Assembly: GCA_016716185.1 (NCBI GenBank)
Contig: JADJWV010000002.1
Location: forward strand, 2,146,501 to 2,210,500
Direction: 5' to 3'
Length of the DNA: 64,000 bases
Source of the DNA: Saprospiraceae bacterium
GTDB taxonomy: Bacteria; Bacteroidota; Bacteroidia; Chitinophagales; Saprospiraceae
Positions 17,160-25,281 of the stretch are shown here, one piece after another. A model generated the notes under the pieces. That model searched no databases and had not been told where the DNA came from. It saw only the letters and a list, made by a program, of their open reading frames with translations. How positions within the stretch are numbered: position 1 is the stretch's first letter; the number at the start of each line of letters is the position of its first letter. The position numbers were made by a program, and so were the translations under genes.

Positions 17160-18428
17160 TTACGCGATAATCAATTCGTCTCTGCCGGGACCATTGGAAA
17201 GGAAACTGATTTTTGTCTGGCAATAATTTTCAACAAAATCGAGATACGATTTCATCTGCGAAGGTAGTTCCGAAAAGTTTTCGCAATGACTCACATCTCG
17301 CTTCCAGCCATCAAATATTTTATGTCGCACACTGCTTATGCTGTTCAGATCGAAAGGCAATTCGTCGCCTTCCAAATGATCATTCAACTGATAGGCATCG
17401 ACAAGCTGAATGGATTCAAAATCGTTGAGCACATCAATTTTAGTTATACATAAATCGGTGACTCCGTTTATAATTTTACTGTATTTGAGTTGAACGAGAT
17501 CCAGCCAGCCACATCTGCGCGGGCGTCCGGTAGTAGAACCAAATTCATTGCCTGCTTTTCTGAGTCGCTCTCCTGTTTCGTCATTTAATTCAGAGGGGAA
17601 AGGACCGGAACCGACCCGGGTGCAATAGGCTTTCGTGATCCCGATAATTTTTCTGATTTTATTCGGTGGCACTCCAAGACCGGTACAAATTCCGGCTGCA
17701 ACTGTATTCGACGAAGTAACAAATGGATAGGTTCCAAAATCAACATCCAGCATGGATCCTTGCGCACCTTCCGCTAAAATATGTGCTCCTTTGTTCAACA
17801 ATTGGTCCAACCAATATACTCCGTTTGTCGTTTTTAAGTCTGATATAAAATCAATGGCTTCGAACCACTTTTTTTCTTCAAGTTCCATATCAAATTCCAC
17901 TCCGGGAAATTGCTTTAGGAATTGCATGTGTTTTTCCTTGAGTAAATTATATTCATGCTTAAACGCAGGCATTTGAATATCGCCAATTCTCAAGCCATTT
18001 CGTCCTGTTTTGTCCATGTAACAAGGCCCAATTCCTCTCAATGTCGATCCGATTTTGGATTTTCCTTTTGCATTTTCAGATGCGAGATCTATCCATCGAT
18101 GGCTTGGGAGAATTAAATGGGCACTTCGCGAAATAAGAAGACGATCTCGAAGATCAGGAACGGCAGGTGTAATTTTATTGATTTCACCTGTTAAAGTTAT
18201 GGGGTCTATGACCACACCATTTCCGATCAGGTTTAAGGTATTGCTTCTGAAAACTCCTGATGGGAGTGTATGCAAAACGTATTTATCACCCTGTATATAA
18301 AGTGTATGACCGGCATTGGGTCCTCCCTGGAACCGGCAAACGGCCTGGTACTGGTCTGCAAGGTAATCGACGATCTTTCCCTTTCCTTCATCGCCCCACT
18401 GCAAACCAAGAATCGCATCAACGGGCAT
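17160..18428 (-). CDS. purA: Adenylosuccinate synthetase
   Basis: Joins IMP and aspartate using GTP, the first committed step from IMP to AMP. The 422-residue protein opens with DAILGLQWGDEGKGKIVDYL (GTP/IMP-binding P-loop). It continues with FQGGPNAGHTLY, the GIGPCYMDKTGR segment, EGAQGSMLDVDFGTYPFVTSSN, and GRPRRCGWLD. All are signature PurA segments, and the length is typical. It is convergent with the subtilase gene (75-bp gap). The ATG at 18428 is followed directly by the conserved N-terminus, so the start is secure. Confidence 0.97.
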   Translation of the reverse strand: MPVDAILGLQWGDEGKGKIVDYLADQYQAVCRFQGGPNAGHTLYIQGDKYVLHTLPSGVFRSNTLNLIGNGVVIDPITLTGEINKITPAVPDLRDRLLISRSAHLILPSHRWIDLASENAKGKSKIGSTLRGIGPCYMDKTGRNGLRIGDIQMPAFKHEYNLLKEKHMQFLKQFPGVEFDMELEEKKWFEAIDFISDLKTTNGVYWLDQLLNKGAHILAEGAQGSMLDVDFGTYPFVTSSNTVAAGICTGLGVPPNKIRKIIGITKAYCTRVGSGPFPSELNDETGERLRKAGNEFGSTTGRPRRCGWLDLVQLKYSKIINGVTDLCITKIDVLNDFESIQLVDAYQLNDHLEGDELPFDLNSISSVRHKIFDGWKRDVSHCENFSELPSQMKSYLDFVENYCQTKISFLSNGPGRDELIIA

Positions 18429-18726
18429 AGCTTAAATTTAATAAAATAAACAGCGAAGGTAAGCAAACGCTGCTTAATTTTCAATGCAGCTCATTCATAC
18501 CCATGTTTTGAATACTCATCAACTTTTGATACCATATTATTAGTCTGAGTCGAAAGCCAATCCTTCTAACTCCTGTGTAATGAAATGTTTGGATATAAAT
18601 GAGCGGACTCCTAAAAGCAAACAAGACCATTGTACATTTACATGGGACGGGTCGAGATCATATAAATAAAATTCTTCCGCCTGAATCTTTATAGTGATCG
18701 GGTTTTAAACTTGCAAGGAGGTGAAT
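18429..18726. other. Intergenic gap with no recognised feature
   Basis: 298 bp between purA and the TSUP gene. No open frame of coding character, promoter consensus or hairpin stood out. Confidence 0.4.
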
Positions 18727-19500
18727 CTAAATCCAGCCAAGGCCTAGTGCAATGGCAAACAACAAGACCATGATAGCTACCAGTAATCTGATCTGTTCAA
18801 TCAATATCTTTTTTAAAAGACGGCTGCCTAAATAAGCCCCTGAAATCGCAGCCAATGCAGGACAAATAAGCCAAAGCAAGTCGATCTCATTAATAAATTT
18901 CAGCATTTTTGTTGAATAAACGGATAATCTTGTAAAATCTACCAAACTCGAAATAATTACAGTGGTCGCAATAAAACATTCCTTTGACATCCCGGTTTTA
19001 ACAAGAAATGCACTTCTCAGTGCTCCCTGATTTCCCGAAAATCCGCCAAAAAATCCGCTGATCAGTCCGCCCCAGACTAACTTTGAATTATCGAATTCAA
19101 GCTTTCGGGTGTATGGAAGTAAATCCATCAGGGCAAAGCAAATCAATAATACACTGATCAGGGAGTTCAACAAGTAAATAGAATGTGTTGAACCCCAAAA
19201 ATAATAAGTCCATAGAGGTTGATGATCAGGAATAAGCAACAACAACCACGATCCCGCTAGTGCTGCAAGTATAGCCGGTATTCCAAATTGAATGACTATT
19301 TTTTTATCGAATTTATTACCGACGAGCAGTAATTTGAACAGATTGTTTACAAAATGTACGACAGCTGTAATGGCAATCGCTGCATCGACCGGCAAATAAA
19401 TCAGAAATACCGGAGTCAGGAGTGTACCCAAACCAAAACCAGTAAAAAAAGTCAAAACGGCAGCAAAAAATGCAACTAAAGAAATGACCGCAATTTCCAT
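18727..19500 (-). CDS. TSUP / TauE-SafE family sulfite or organosulfur exporter-like permease
   Basis: 257 residues with about eight hydrophobic segments. The TauE/SafE pattern is seen: an N-terminal FFTGFGLGTLLTPVFLIYLP, and a second half with GGLISGFFGGFSGNQGALRSAFLVK, the characteristic GxxxGxxGG(x)GG-like loop. Family members move sulfite, sulfoacetate, taurine-derived or other small anions; no substrate can be read from the sequence. A well-formed TTG-N21-TAACTTTG promoter lies just upstream, so it is its own transcription unit. Confidence 0.88.
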   Translation of the reverse strand: MEIAVISLVAFFAAVLTFFTGFGLGTLLTPVFLIYLPVDAAIAITAVVHFVNNLFKLLLVGNKFDKKIVIQFGIPAILAALAGSWLLLLIPDHQPLWTYYFWGSTHSIYLLNSLISVLLICFALMDLLPYTRKLEFDNSKLVWGGLISGFFGGFSGNQGALRSAFLVKTGMSKECFIATTVIISSLVDFTRLSVYSTKMLKFINEIDLLWLICPALAAISGAYLGSRLLKKILIEQIRLLVAIMVLLFAIALGLGWI

Positions 19501-19537
19501 TTAATCAAAAACTATGGATTGAATTCAAATGATGAAA

Positions 19538-19569
19538 CAAAGTTAAACTTCCCTTCCCAACTTCCACAA
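19538..19569 (-). promoter_or_regulatory. Full Bacteroidota promoter of the TSUP gene (TTG-N21-TAACTTTG)
   Basis: Minus-strand TTG (19567-19569), 21-bp spacer, TAACTTTG (19538-19545), 38 bp from the ATG at 19500. Both elements match consensus. Confidence 0.7.
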
Positions 19570-19750
19570 TTTCTCTGTTCCTCGATTATTAGATCATTAT
19601 TAAAAAATAAACTCAATAATTGAATTTATAATCCGCTTCGATTCATTTGATTAGCAGACAATCCAAGATAAACTGGATCATTATGAATTAAATTTATCAG
19701 AACACTTTTGAATAAACTGGAAAAACCCGATTTCCATGCTTGCACATGAA

Positions 19751-19876
19751 GGGGACTTCTAAAAAACCTCTCAGACGAGGCGTGTGATTTTTTTTAATTC
19801 TGAGTTTACTGCGTATCCCGCAAGGTCGGAGAGGAGTTTAAAAAATTTGCACAACGAAGTATCAGGGATTTTTAGG
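19751..19876 (-). repeat. Dispersed repeat (about 100 bp), copy 1
   Basis: In reverse complement it matches 29271-29370 through a shared order of phrases: ccctgatactt, ttgtgcaaat, ttaaactcct, aaaattcacac-like end. It overlaps the last codons and stop of the GMC oxidoreductase gene. The rest of the 19501-19861 gap holds the TSUP promoter and no gene. Confidence 0.7.
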
Positions 19877-21493
19877 TGTGCCCTGAATTTTAGTTTGCTG
19901 TTCGATCAATTCTTCGAGGGTCTTGTTTTGATTCCCAGGCTTGGGTTCAATAAGACTCATGGCATATTCGCTTATAGCCGTTATAGTCAGCGCCGGGTTT
20001 ACACCGGGATTAGACTGCAGAACAGATCCATCTAATACATACATACCGGGGTATCCATGCACCCGGAACTGTTCATCAATCACTCCGGCTTCAGCATGGA
20101 CTCCCATCTTACATCCACCTAAAATATGAGCAGTGGTCGCCATACCAAACAAAACTTCGGTGGTGGCATTTTGAGGTATTGCATTTAATTTGCTTGCATA
20201 TCGAAATAATACCTCCTGCCCGACAGTTGAATATCCTGATGAGGATTGATTTTTATCCTGTGTGGATTTCAAACGCATTCCCAGCCATGAATTTTTCCAA
20301 CTTATCTTCATTGGATCTGGTAAACTCTGCATGATCAGTAGAATTACAGAATTCCTGGAAAGGTCGCTACGGAAGAATACCCGCAAATATTTAAATGGGC
20401 TCTTCAAAAATTGGAAAACCATGTTAAGGATTCGTTGGTATCGATTCTTCCCATTTGAAGCCGGGCAAGCTAAACGATACATAGAACCAGAGCCATCGGG
20501 ATATTTGCACAATTCAACCGTAGTGTTTGAATCAGGACGAATCAAAGTACTGATTGCGATACCATTGTTCAACTTCCGATCTAAAGAACTTACACCTGCG
20601 ATCATTTCAGAATTTGCCAAAACCCGGTTTCCAAGTTCCGGGCTCAGATTTACCAAAGTTTTATACTTCAGCTTTTGTTCAAGAAGCAACTTAAGAGTCC
20701 CTAATACGCCTGCACTCAATACAAGCCTATCCGAAGTGAAGGTCATCTTCTTTGAAAATAACTTATCTGAACTTTTGCAATGAATCTTATATGAACCATG
20801 ATCAGTTTTCTCAATTTTATATACTTCAGTATTGGAAATAATTATCGCCCCATAAAATTGCTCAGCAAACCAAAGATAATTTTTATCCAAAGTGTTTTTA
20901 GAATCATACCGACAACCTACCATACAGGCTGCACATTCCTTGCATGGTTGGCGCTGAGGTCCAAGTCCTTTAAAATATGGATCTCCAATTGTTTTTCCAA
21001 AATATACTCCTACATGATCGACAAACCGGTAGGACTCACCAACACCCATATCCACCGCTACTTGTTTAAAAACCTGATCTTCGAAAAATTCTTTTTGGTA
21101 GAAAGCACTCCCCAGCATGAATCTTGCTTTGTCGTAAAAAGGCAACAATTGAGCTTTCCAGTTTTTTAACAGGTCCCATCCGGAATCTTTAAAAAAAGCA
21201 TCGGAAGGCATCATATGCGTATTTGCATACACCAAAGATCCTCCACCTACACCCACCCCGCTCAGCACGAACAAGTTTTTAAAAAAAGTAAGCTGCATGA
21301 TGCCAAAACATTTCAGCATAGGATACCAAATAAATTTTCTTAGTTGCCAGTTACTTTTAGGGAATTCCGATGCCTGCCATCTTTTGCCTTTTTCAAGTAC
21401 CAGGACTTTGTATCCTTTTTCAGACAGTCGCATAGCAGCTACAGAGCCTCCAAATCCAGACCCGATAACTATGTAATCGAAGTGTGTATCCAC
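19862..21493 (-). CDS. GMC-family FAD-dependent oxidoreductase (cholesterol oxidase-like)
   Basis: 543 residues. The N-terminus DYIVIGSGFGGSVAAMRLSE is the FAD-binding dinucleotide fold. GGSLVYAN and the C-terminal GGCKMG and NPGVNPALTITA segments are typical of the GMC/cholesterol-oxidase group. A Cys cluster CKECAACMVGCRYDSKNTLD (about residues 193-212) is common in this subgroup. It probably oxidises an alcohol or sterol/terpenoid-like substrate with O2 or another acceptor, but the substrate is unknown. The start is a GTG at 21493, only 5 bp from a TATCTTTG motif, so the mRNA may be leaderless. It lies 220 bp downstream of the GRAS/aminotransferase operon on the same strand. Confidence 0.88.
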   Translation of the reverse strand: MDTHFDYIVIGSGFGGSVAAMRLSEKGYKVLVLEKGKRWQASEFPKSNWQLRKFIWYPMLKCFGIMQLTFFKNLFVLSGVGVGGGSLVYANTHMMPSDAFFKDSGWDLLKNWKAQLLPFYDKARFMLGSAFYQKEFFEDQVFKQVAVDMGVGESYRFVDHVGVYFGKTIGDPYFKGLGPQRQPCKECAACMVGCRYDSKNTLDKNYLWFAEQFYGAIIISNTEVYKIEKTDHGSYKIHCKSSDKLFSKKMTFTSDRLVLSAGVLGTLKLLLEQKLKYKTLVNLSPELGNRVLANSEMIAGVSSLDRKLNNGIAISTLIRPDSNTTVELCKYPDGSGSMYRLACPASNGKNRYQRILNMVFQFLKSPFKYLRVFFRSDLSRNSVILLIMQSLPDPMKISWKNSWLGMRLKSTQDKNQSSSGYSTVGQEVLFRYASKLNAIPQNATTEVLFGMATTAHILGGCKMGVHAEAGVIDEQFRVHGYPGMYVLDGSVLQSNPGVNPALTITAISEYAMSLIEPKPGNQNKTLEELIEQQTKIQGTPKNP

Positions 21494-21497
21494 GAAA

Positions 21498-21505
21498 CAA
21501 AGATA
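21498..21505 (-). promoter_or_regulatory. Bacteroidota -7 element (TATCTTTG) for the GMC oxidoreductase
   Basis: TATCTTTG ends 4 bp before the GTG start, so transcription would begin at or very near the start codon. Confidence 0.45.
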
Positions 21506-21714
21506 GGTGGGTGATGATAGATAATGGAGTATGGATAGGAGCCATTAAGCGGCAAGCTTAAAGCGAAATGCGAGGTGGTTGCAGATGGAATAAAGAGAAA
21601 AGAGGAGAGTGAAAACTGGAATACCTTCAAATAATTAATATTATTAATGTGGCATCTTACTACCAAATTTCAGTAACATTAGTGTTGCATGCTTTGAGCT
21701 TTGAAGTACTCAAC

Positions 21715-22848
21715 TTAACTTGCCAGGCTAAATTGTTCCTGATTTGCAAAGTAAAAAGCATTCAAAGATTTCTGGATGCAATTCATAAAAGCCTTATTTT
21801 CTTCCCGGGTACCGATGCTGACTCGCAGGGTATTGTCTAGTTGCACAACATTACTTAAATCCAAAACTTTAATCCCATTGTTAAGGAGATCGGTTGTTAC
21901 TTTATGGAATAAGTTTTTACCTAATATTTGAATTAAGAGGAAATTACCTTGAGATGGATAGACCTTTATGGAATTTGCAAATCGATCAGAATTCAGCCCT
22001 AGAAACATTTTTTCTCTTTCACTTATAATTTCACGTATCCGGCTTTTAGAAAGTTCTAAAAACTCTTTTGTAAACAACATGTTCCTGGCAAATATCAATG
22101 AAAAGTAACTAATAGAATATTGCAGGAATAATTTTCTAAAAGCAGTAGTAACTTCTCTGGAGGCACATAAATAACCAAGTCTCAACCCGGCCACCGGGAA
22201 GGCTTTGCTGAAGGATCTTAATACAATAAGATTCTTGAATTTTTTTACCAGCGGAGTATAATCCACATTACCAAATTCGCAATAAACTGCATCTACAATA
22301 ATCATGGATTCCGGATAAAGTTGAAGAAGATGCTCCAGACATTTTATATCAAATGTATTTCCAACCGGATTGTTGGGAGAAGTTATAATCAGTACAGAAT
22401 TTTTTCCAAGATTGGGGATGTTCTCATAGTTATATTCAAGATTTGAACTCAACATCCAGGGTTGATAATTGATATTGTAGGTTTTACAATGATAATCGAA
22501 TAAAGAATAAGAAGGCTGTGTGATGAACAATGTTTTCCCGTTCAAAGCAAAATAATTCAATAAGGTTGTGATGATACTTGCAGATCCGGCACTTAAAAGA
22601 ATATTCTCCTGGTTCAGTCCACAATATTCTGCAATTTTTGATTCAATATCTTTATGATCGGAATCGGGATATCGATTCCAATTGGCATTTCTCAACTCCC
22701 TTAAAACTTGTTCTTTCAAGTTGTGGTTGAGGTCCAGCGTTTGCTCATTTTTATCCAGCAGATATTTGCATTTTTGTTTGACAATGGCTATTCGTTGCTG
22801 TGCCTTCAGTAAATAATCATTAAAGAAATTTATCATTGTCGATTTCAA
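21715..22848 (-). CDS. PLP-dependent aminotransferase, HisC-like (fold type I)
   Basis: 377 residues of the class I/II aminotransferase fold. Visible are an N-terminal NWNRYPDSDHKDIESKIAEY segment as in histidinol-phosphate and threonine-phosphate aminotransferases, SAGSASIITTLL, the ITSPNNPVGN motif, VDAVYCEF (Asp binding the pyridine N) and the Schiff-base lysine Lys215 in RSFSKAFPVAGLRLGY. It ends with the RVSIGTREENKAF segment. It is not beside other his genes. Instead it lies 4 bp downstream of the GRAS gene, so it likely transaminates a dedicated metabolite; HisC, CobD-like and secondary-metabolism roles all fit. Last gene of the operon. Confidence 0.88.
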   Translation of the reverse strand: MKSTMINFFNDYLLKAQQRIAIVKQKCKYLLDKNEQTLDLNHNLKEQVLRELRNANWNRYPDSDHKDIESKIAEYCGLNQENILLSAGSASIITTLLNYFALNGKTLFITQPSYSLFDYHCKTYNINYQPWMLSSNLEYNYENIPNLGKNSVLIITSPNNPVGNTFDIKCLEHLLQLYPESMIIVDAVYCEFGNVDYTPLVKKFKNLIVLRSFSKAFPVAGLRLGYLCASREVTTAFRKLFLQYSISYFSLIFARNMLFTKEFLELSKSRIREIISEREKMFLGLNSDRFANSIKVYPSQGNFLLIQILGKNLFHKVTTDLLNNGIKVLDLSNVVQLDNTLRVSIGTREENKAFMNCIQKSLNAFYFANQEQFSLAS

Positions 22849-22852
22849 TTTA

Positions 22853-23230
22853 TTAATTTGCGAATATGACTGCTAAAACTGTTTCATCTTCATATGTAAA
22901 TCCAAAAAAACCTTCTTGATGATATTTCATTTCAACGCCCAGATGAGAATCAATAGGTAAACGGAGTACCTTGTCAGACAAATTGAAATTACATTTTACG
23001 AGTCGGGAGATCCATTTTGATGCTTTTTCATGTTTTTCAAATCGTTCTGATTCGATTTTGCCCAGGATATCTTCAATTTCTCTTCCGAAGAATAATTTAA
23101 GAGCGTTCTTGTCTTGCTCCTCCAAATTAAGCCTATCGATGACTTTGAAAATACTGTAAAAATGATTAAAGCATTGGCGGAACCTCTTTAACAAATCCGG
23201 TTCGAAATGATCTACATTTGGCTCGATCAA
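22853..23230 (-). CDS. Bacterial GRAS-family protein, C-terminal part (frameshifted)
   Basis: 125 residues from a TTG at 23230. The sequence IEPNVDHFEPDLLKRFRQCFNHFYSIFKVID corresponds to the GRAS 'VEQEanh...F..RF.eal.yYsa.FdslD' segment, and the C-terminus (KWISRLVKCNF, GFFGFTYEDETVLAVIF) to the SAW-like end. Alone it lacks the Rossmann core; that core is in the overlapping frame at 23166-23921. The two frames join at a T7 run (minus strand; A7 at 23232-23238). Removing one T gives AAFLLIEPNVDH and one protein of about 355 residues. This is therefore the downstream half of one gene, not an independent protein, unless slippage is used. Confidence 0.8.
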   Translation of the reverse strand: MIEPNVDHFEPDLLKRFRQCFNHFYSIFKVIDRLNLEEQDKNALKLFFGREIEDILGKIESERFEKHEKASKWISRLVKCNFNLSDKVLRLPIDSHLGVEMKYHQEGFFGFTYEDETVLAVIFAN

Positions 23231-23921
23231 TAAAAAAAGCAGCAGGATTAAGTTGCCTGATACTTTTTATTGTGTCCAGCCTTTGTTTTGACGATTGAAT
23301 GTGATGCAATGCTAAGGAAGCATTTACCACAATTTTACCAGGAAGCTGCTTCATGGCACTAAAATCAATCAACTCCACATATTGTTGTCGATCAATAAAT
23401 TCAACAGAAAACGGCAGGGATCTCCCTAATTCGTTAATGCGGTTTTTTGCGATCTGCAGGGCATTTTCAAATGGTTCAATTCCAACAATTACAAGCTTTT
23501 TAAGTTGCTTACTATCTTTGAGTAACTCCAGAATATTTATGATTTGAGTACCCTGTCCAACTCCGATATCTATGATAGTGGCTTCCGATTCATTCCTGAT
23601 CAAGTTGGCTATTGCTGTATTTGTAATTTGCTGACTAAACTTAACAAAAGGAAATTGCTCGATCAGAATGTTGAAAAGTTGGATTTGAGGCATTTCATAT
23701 GCCTTCTCGTAAATATTTTCATCGATAGCGCCGGGTCGAATACGGTTGCGAAGTGCATGGAGTACAATTGTAGCCAAAAGTTTCTCTGAACATCTATCCG
23801 TTTCAATGGAGCATTCATTATACAAATCCATTATATCGTTATACACATCCGGATCATGGTGTTGAGAAATGCTTTTTACGATATTCTCCAGTTGATTGTA
23901 AATATTGATCTGAACTTCCAA
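23166..23921 (-). CDS. Bacterial GRAS-family (SAM-methyltransferase-like) protein, N-terminal part
   Basis: 251 residues. The central ATIIDIGVGQGTQIINILELL matches both a SAM-binding motif I and the plant GRAS VHIID motif. IVGIEPF..ALQIAKNRINELGRSLPFSVEFI and VNASLALHHI follow the GRAS order (PFYRE-side acidic strand, then VNc..qLHH). Bacterial GRAS proteins are considered Rossmann-fold methyltransferases acting on small molecules (established proposal). Here the frame runs off the family after RQLNPAAFF at a T7 run and ends in an unrelated tail (IDRAKCRSFRTGFVKEV). The real continuation is the frame at 22853-23230. Possible causes: assembly or read error in a homopolymer, transcriptional slippage, or a recent inactivating indel. 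33 bp separate it from the upstream crotonase gene. Confidence 0.8.
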   Translation of the reverse strand: MEVQINIYNQLENIVKSISQHHDPDVYNDIMDLYNECSIETDRCSEKLLATIVLHALRNRIRPGAIDENIYEKAYEMPQIQLFNILIEQFPFVKFSQQITNTAIANLIRNESEATIIDIGVGQGTQIINILELLKDSKQLKKLVIVGIEPFENALQIAKNRINELGRSLPFSVEFIDRQQYVELIDFSAMKQLPGKIVVNASLALHHIQSSKQRLDTIKSIRQLNPAAFFIDRAKCRSFRTGFVKEVPPML

Positions 23922-23954
23922 AGTTGTTTTATGATTTAATCTATTGATACAGAC

Positions 23955-24935
23955 TTAGGCTTGCATAAAAAATTGATTCTGCTTTAACTGAGTGTTCAGC
24001 TTAATTCTTTTAATATGCGTTCCTGGTTTGTGAACATTGCTGGTTTGGTTGAAAACGGGTTTTCTTTTTGTTATAAAAGCTTCAACACCTTCAGCGAAAT
24101 CAGAACTTTTGCCAGCTTCACATTTTGTGCGACGTTCCATTAAAATTTGAGTATTGAGATCATTCTCGGAAGCAATGGAAATAAGTTGTTTGGTAAGTGA
24201 CAAACTGATAGCCGGCAGTTGGGCCATTTTTGAAGTTAAATTCCCTAATTCAACATCAAAAACATCCTGAGGAATTACTTTATAGATCATACCTATGCGC
24301 TCAGCTTCGGTCGCATTTATTTTTTCTCCTAACATAAGCAACGCGGTTGCCTTTTGGGCACCAACTTTCCTCGTGAGAAAATAACTTCCCCCGCTGCCTG
24401 ATGTAAGGCCGATTTGTGAAAACCCAAAAATGAAAGAAGCTTTATCGCTGGCAACAACCAGGTCACATGCCATTGCAAACACAGCACCTGCACCTGCCGC
24501 AACGCCGTTTACGGCAGCAACTACCGGTTTAGTGCAAGAAGAGATTTTTTGAACGACTGGATCATGGTAGTCCCGAAGTAGTTCTTCCACAGTTGGCGGG
24601 TCTTCACAAAGCAATTCTCCCAGATCTTGACCGGTGCAAAATGCTTTTTCATTACCATGAAGAACTACAACCCTGACTTCGGGATCGCTTTCTGCCTGAT
24701 CAAGGTATCCGGCTATTCCAAGCAGCATTGATCTGTTTAATGAATTCATTTTTTCAGGTCTGTCGATCGTGATGTAGGCACAATTGCTGCTTACATGGTA
24801 GTGCACGGATTCACAAGAACTGTGTATTTCATTGAAGCTTAAAGCAGCACCGGGAGTATTCTGGTTTTCACTACCCGTTGCCAGAACAAAAGGGGATGCC
24901 GATGTTTTGTCAGATTGATGATTGGAAATGATCAT
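23955..24935 (-). CDS. Enoyl-CoA hydratase/isomerase (crotonase), PaaG-like
   Basis: 326 residues. The crotonase core spans about 45-300: ITIDRPEKMNSLNRSML, the oxyanion-hole segment KAFCTGQDLGELL, and AAVNGVAAGAGAVFAMACDLVVASDKASF with the IGLTSGSGGSYFL loop. The Gly-rich FSQIGLTSGSGGSYFLTRKVG resembles 2-(1,2-epoxyphenyl)acetyl-CoA isomerase (PaaG) and related enzymes. No paa neighbours are present, so the substrate is open. Unusual are an N-terminal polar extension of about 45 residues with no homology signal and a basic C-terminal tail (IKRIKLNTQLKQ). Within the extension there is no strong alternative start. It leads the GRAS/aminotransferase genes, suggesting an acyl-CoA-linked small-molecule pathway. 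Confidence 0.88.
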   Translation of the reverse strand: MIISNHQSDKTSASPFVLATGSENQNTPGAALSFNEIHSSCESVHYHVSSNCAYITIDRPEKMNSLNRSMLLGIAGYLDQAESDPEVRVVVLHGNEKAFCTGQDLGELLCEDPPTVEELLRDYHDPVVQKISSCTKPVVAAVNGVAAGAGAVFAMACDLVVASDKASFIFGFSQIGLTSGSGGSYFLTRKVGAQKATALLMLGEKINATEAERIGMIYKVIPQDVFDVELGNLTSKMAQLPAISLSLTKQLISIASENDLNTQILMERRTKCEAGKSSDFAEGVEAFITKRKPVFNQTSNVHKPGTHIKRIKLNTQLKQNQFFMQA

Positions 24936-25065
24936 GATTAGGTTTTAATATTAATAATTGTTCAAATAATAACACAAAAGTGCCTGGTTTACAAATTCGC
25001 ATCCATCACATAAAAGTGTACTAATCGTTTATTAAATAAAAAAAATGCGGGAAAATGCGTTTCTT

Positions 25066-25158
25066 TTACTTAAACAACCAGATAATCACAAAAAGAATAA
25101 GTACTACTGTCAGCATAAAAAACAAGTCATAAGAATTGATACCCAACAGTTCCTTCAT
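25066..25158 (-). CDS. Putative 30-residue single-span membrane peptide
   Basis: An ATG at 25158 opens MKELLGINSYDLFFMLTVVLILFVIIWLFK, then TAA. It has a polar N-terminus and a hydrophobic segment of about 17 residues closed by a lysine, the typical form of small membrane proteins. A minus-strand TACCTTTG (25190-25197) with a TTG 18 bp further upstream would start transcription about 25 nt before the ATG. The stop lies 130 bp upstream of the crotonase gene on the same strand, so it may be the leader gene of that operon. No database check was possible; a chance frame is the alternative. Confidence 0.45.
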   Translation of the reverse strand: MKELLGINSYDLFFMLTVVLILFVIIWLFK

Positions 25159-25189
25159 CTTTTTTAAGTGAAATTTGCAATTCATAAGT

Positions 25190-25218
25190 CAAAGGTAGGG
25201 GCAGCCAGACCCCTTCAA
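25190..25218 (-). promoter_or_regulatory. Promoter before the small membrane peptide (TTG-N18-TACCTTTG)
   Basis: Minus-strand TTG (25216-25218) and TACCTTTG (25190-25197), one base short of the usual minimum spacing. Probably also serves the crotonase/GRAS/aminotransferase genes. Confidence 0.5.
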
Positions 25219-25281
25219 TGACTCACTTAGTGGATGACCTGTTTTATGAGTGGATGACGGAAATTCTTAGCAGCAGACCTT

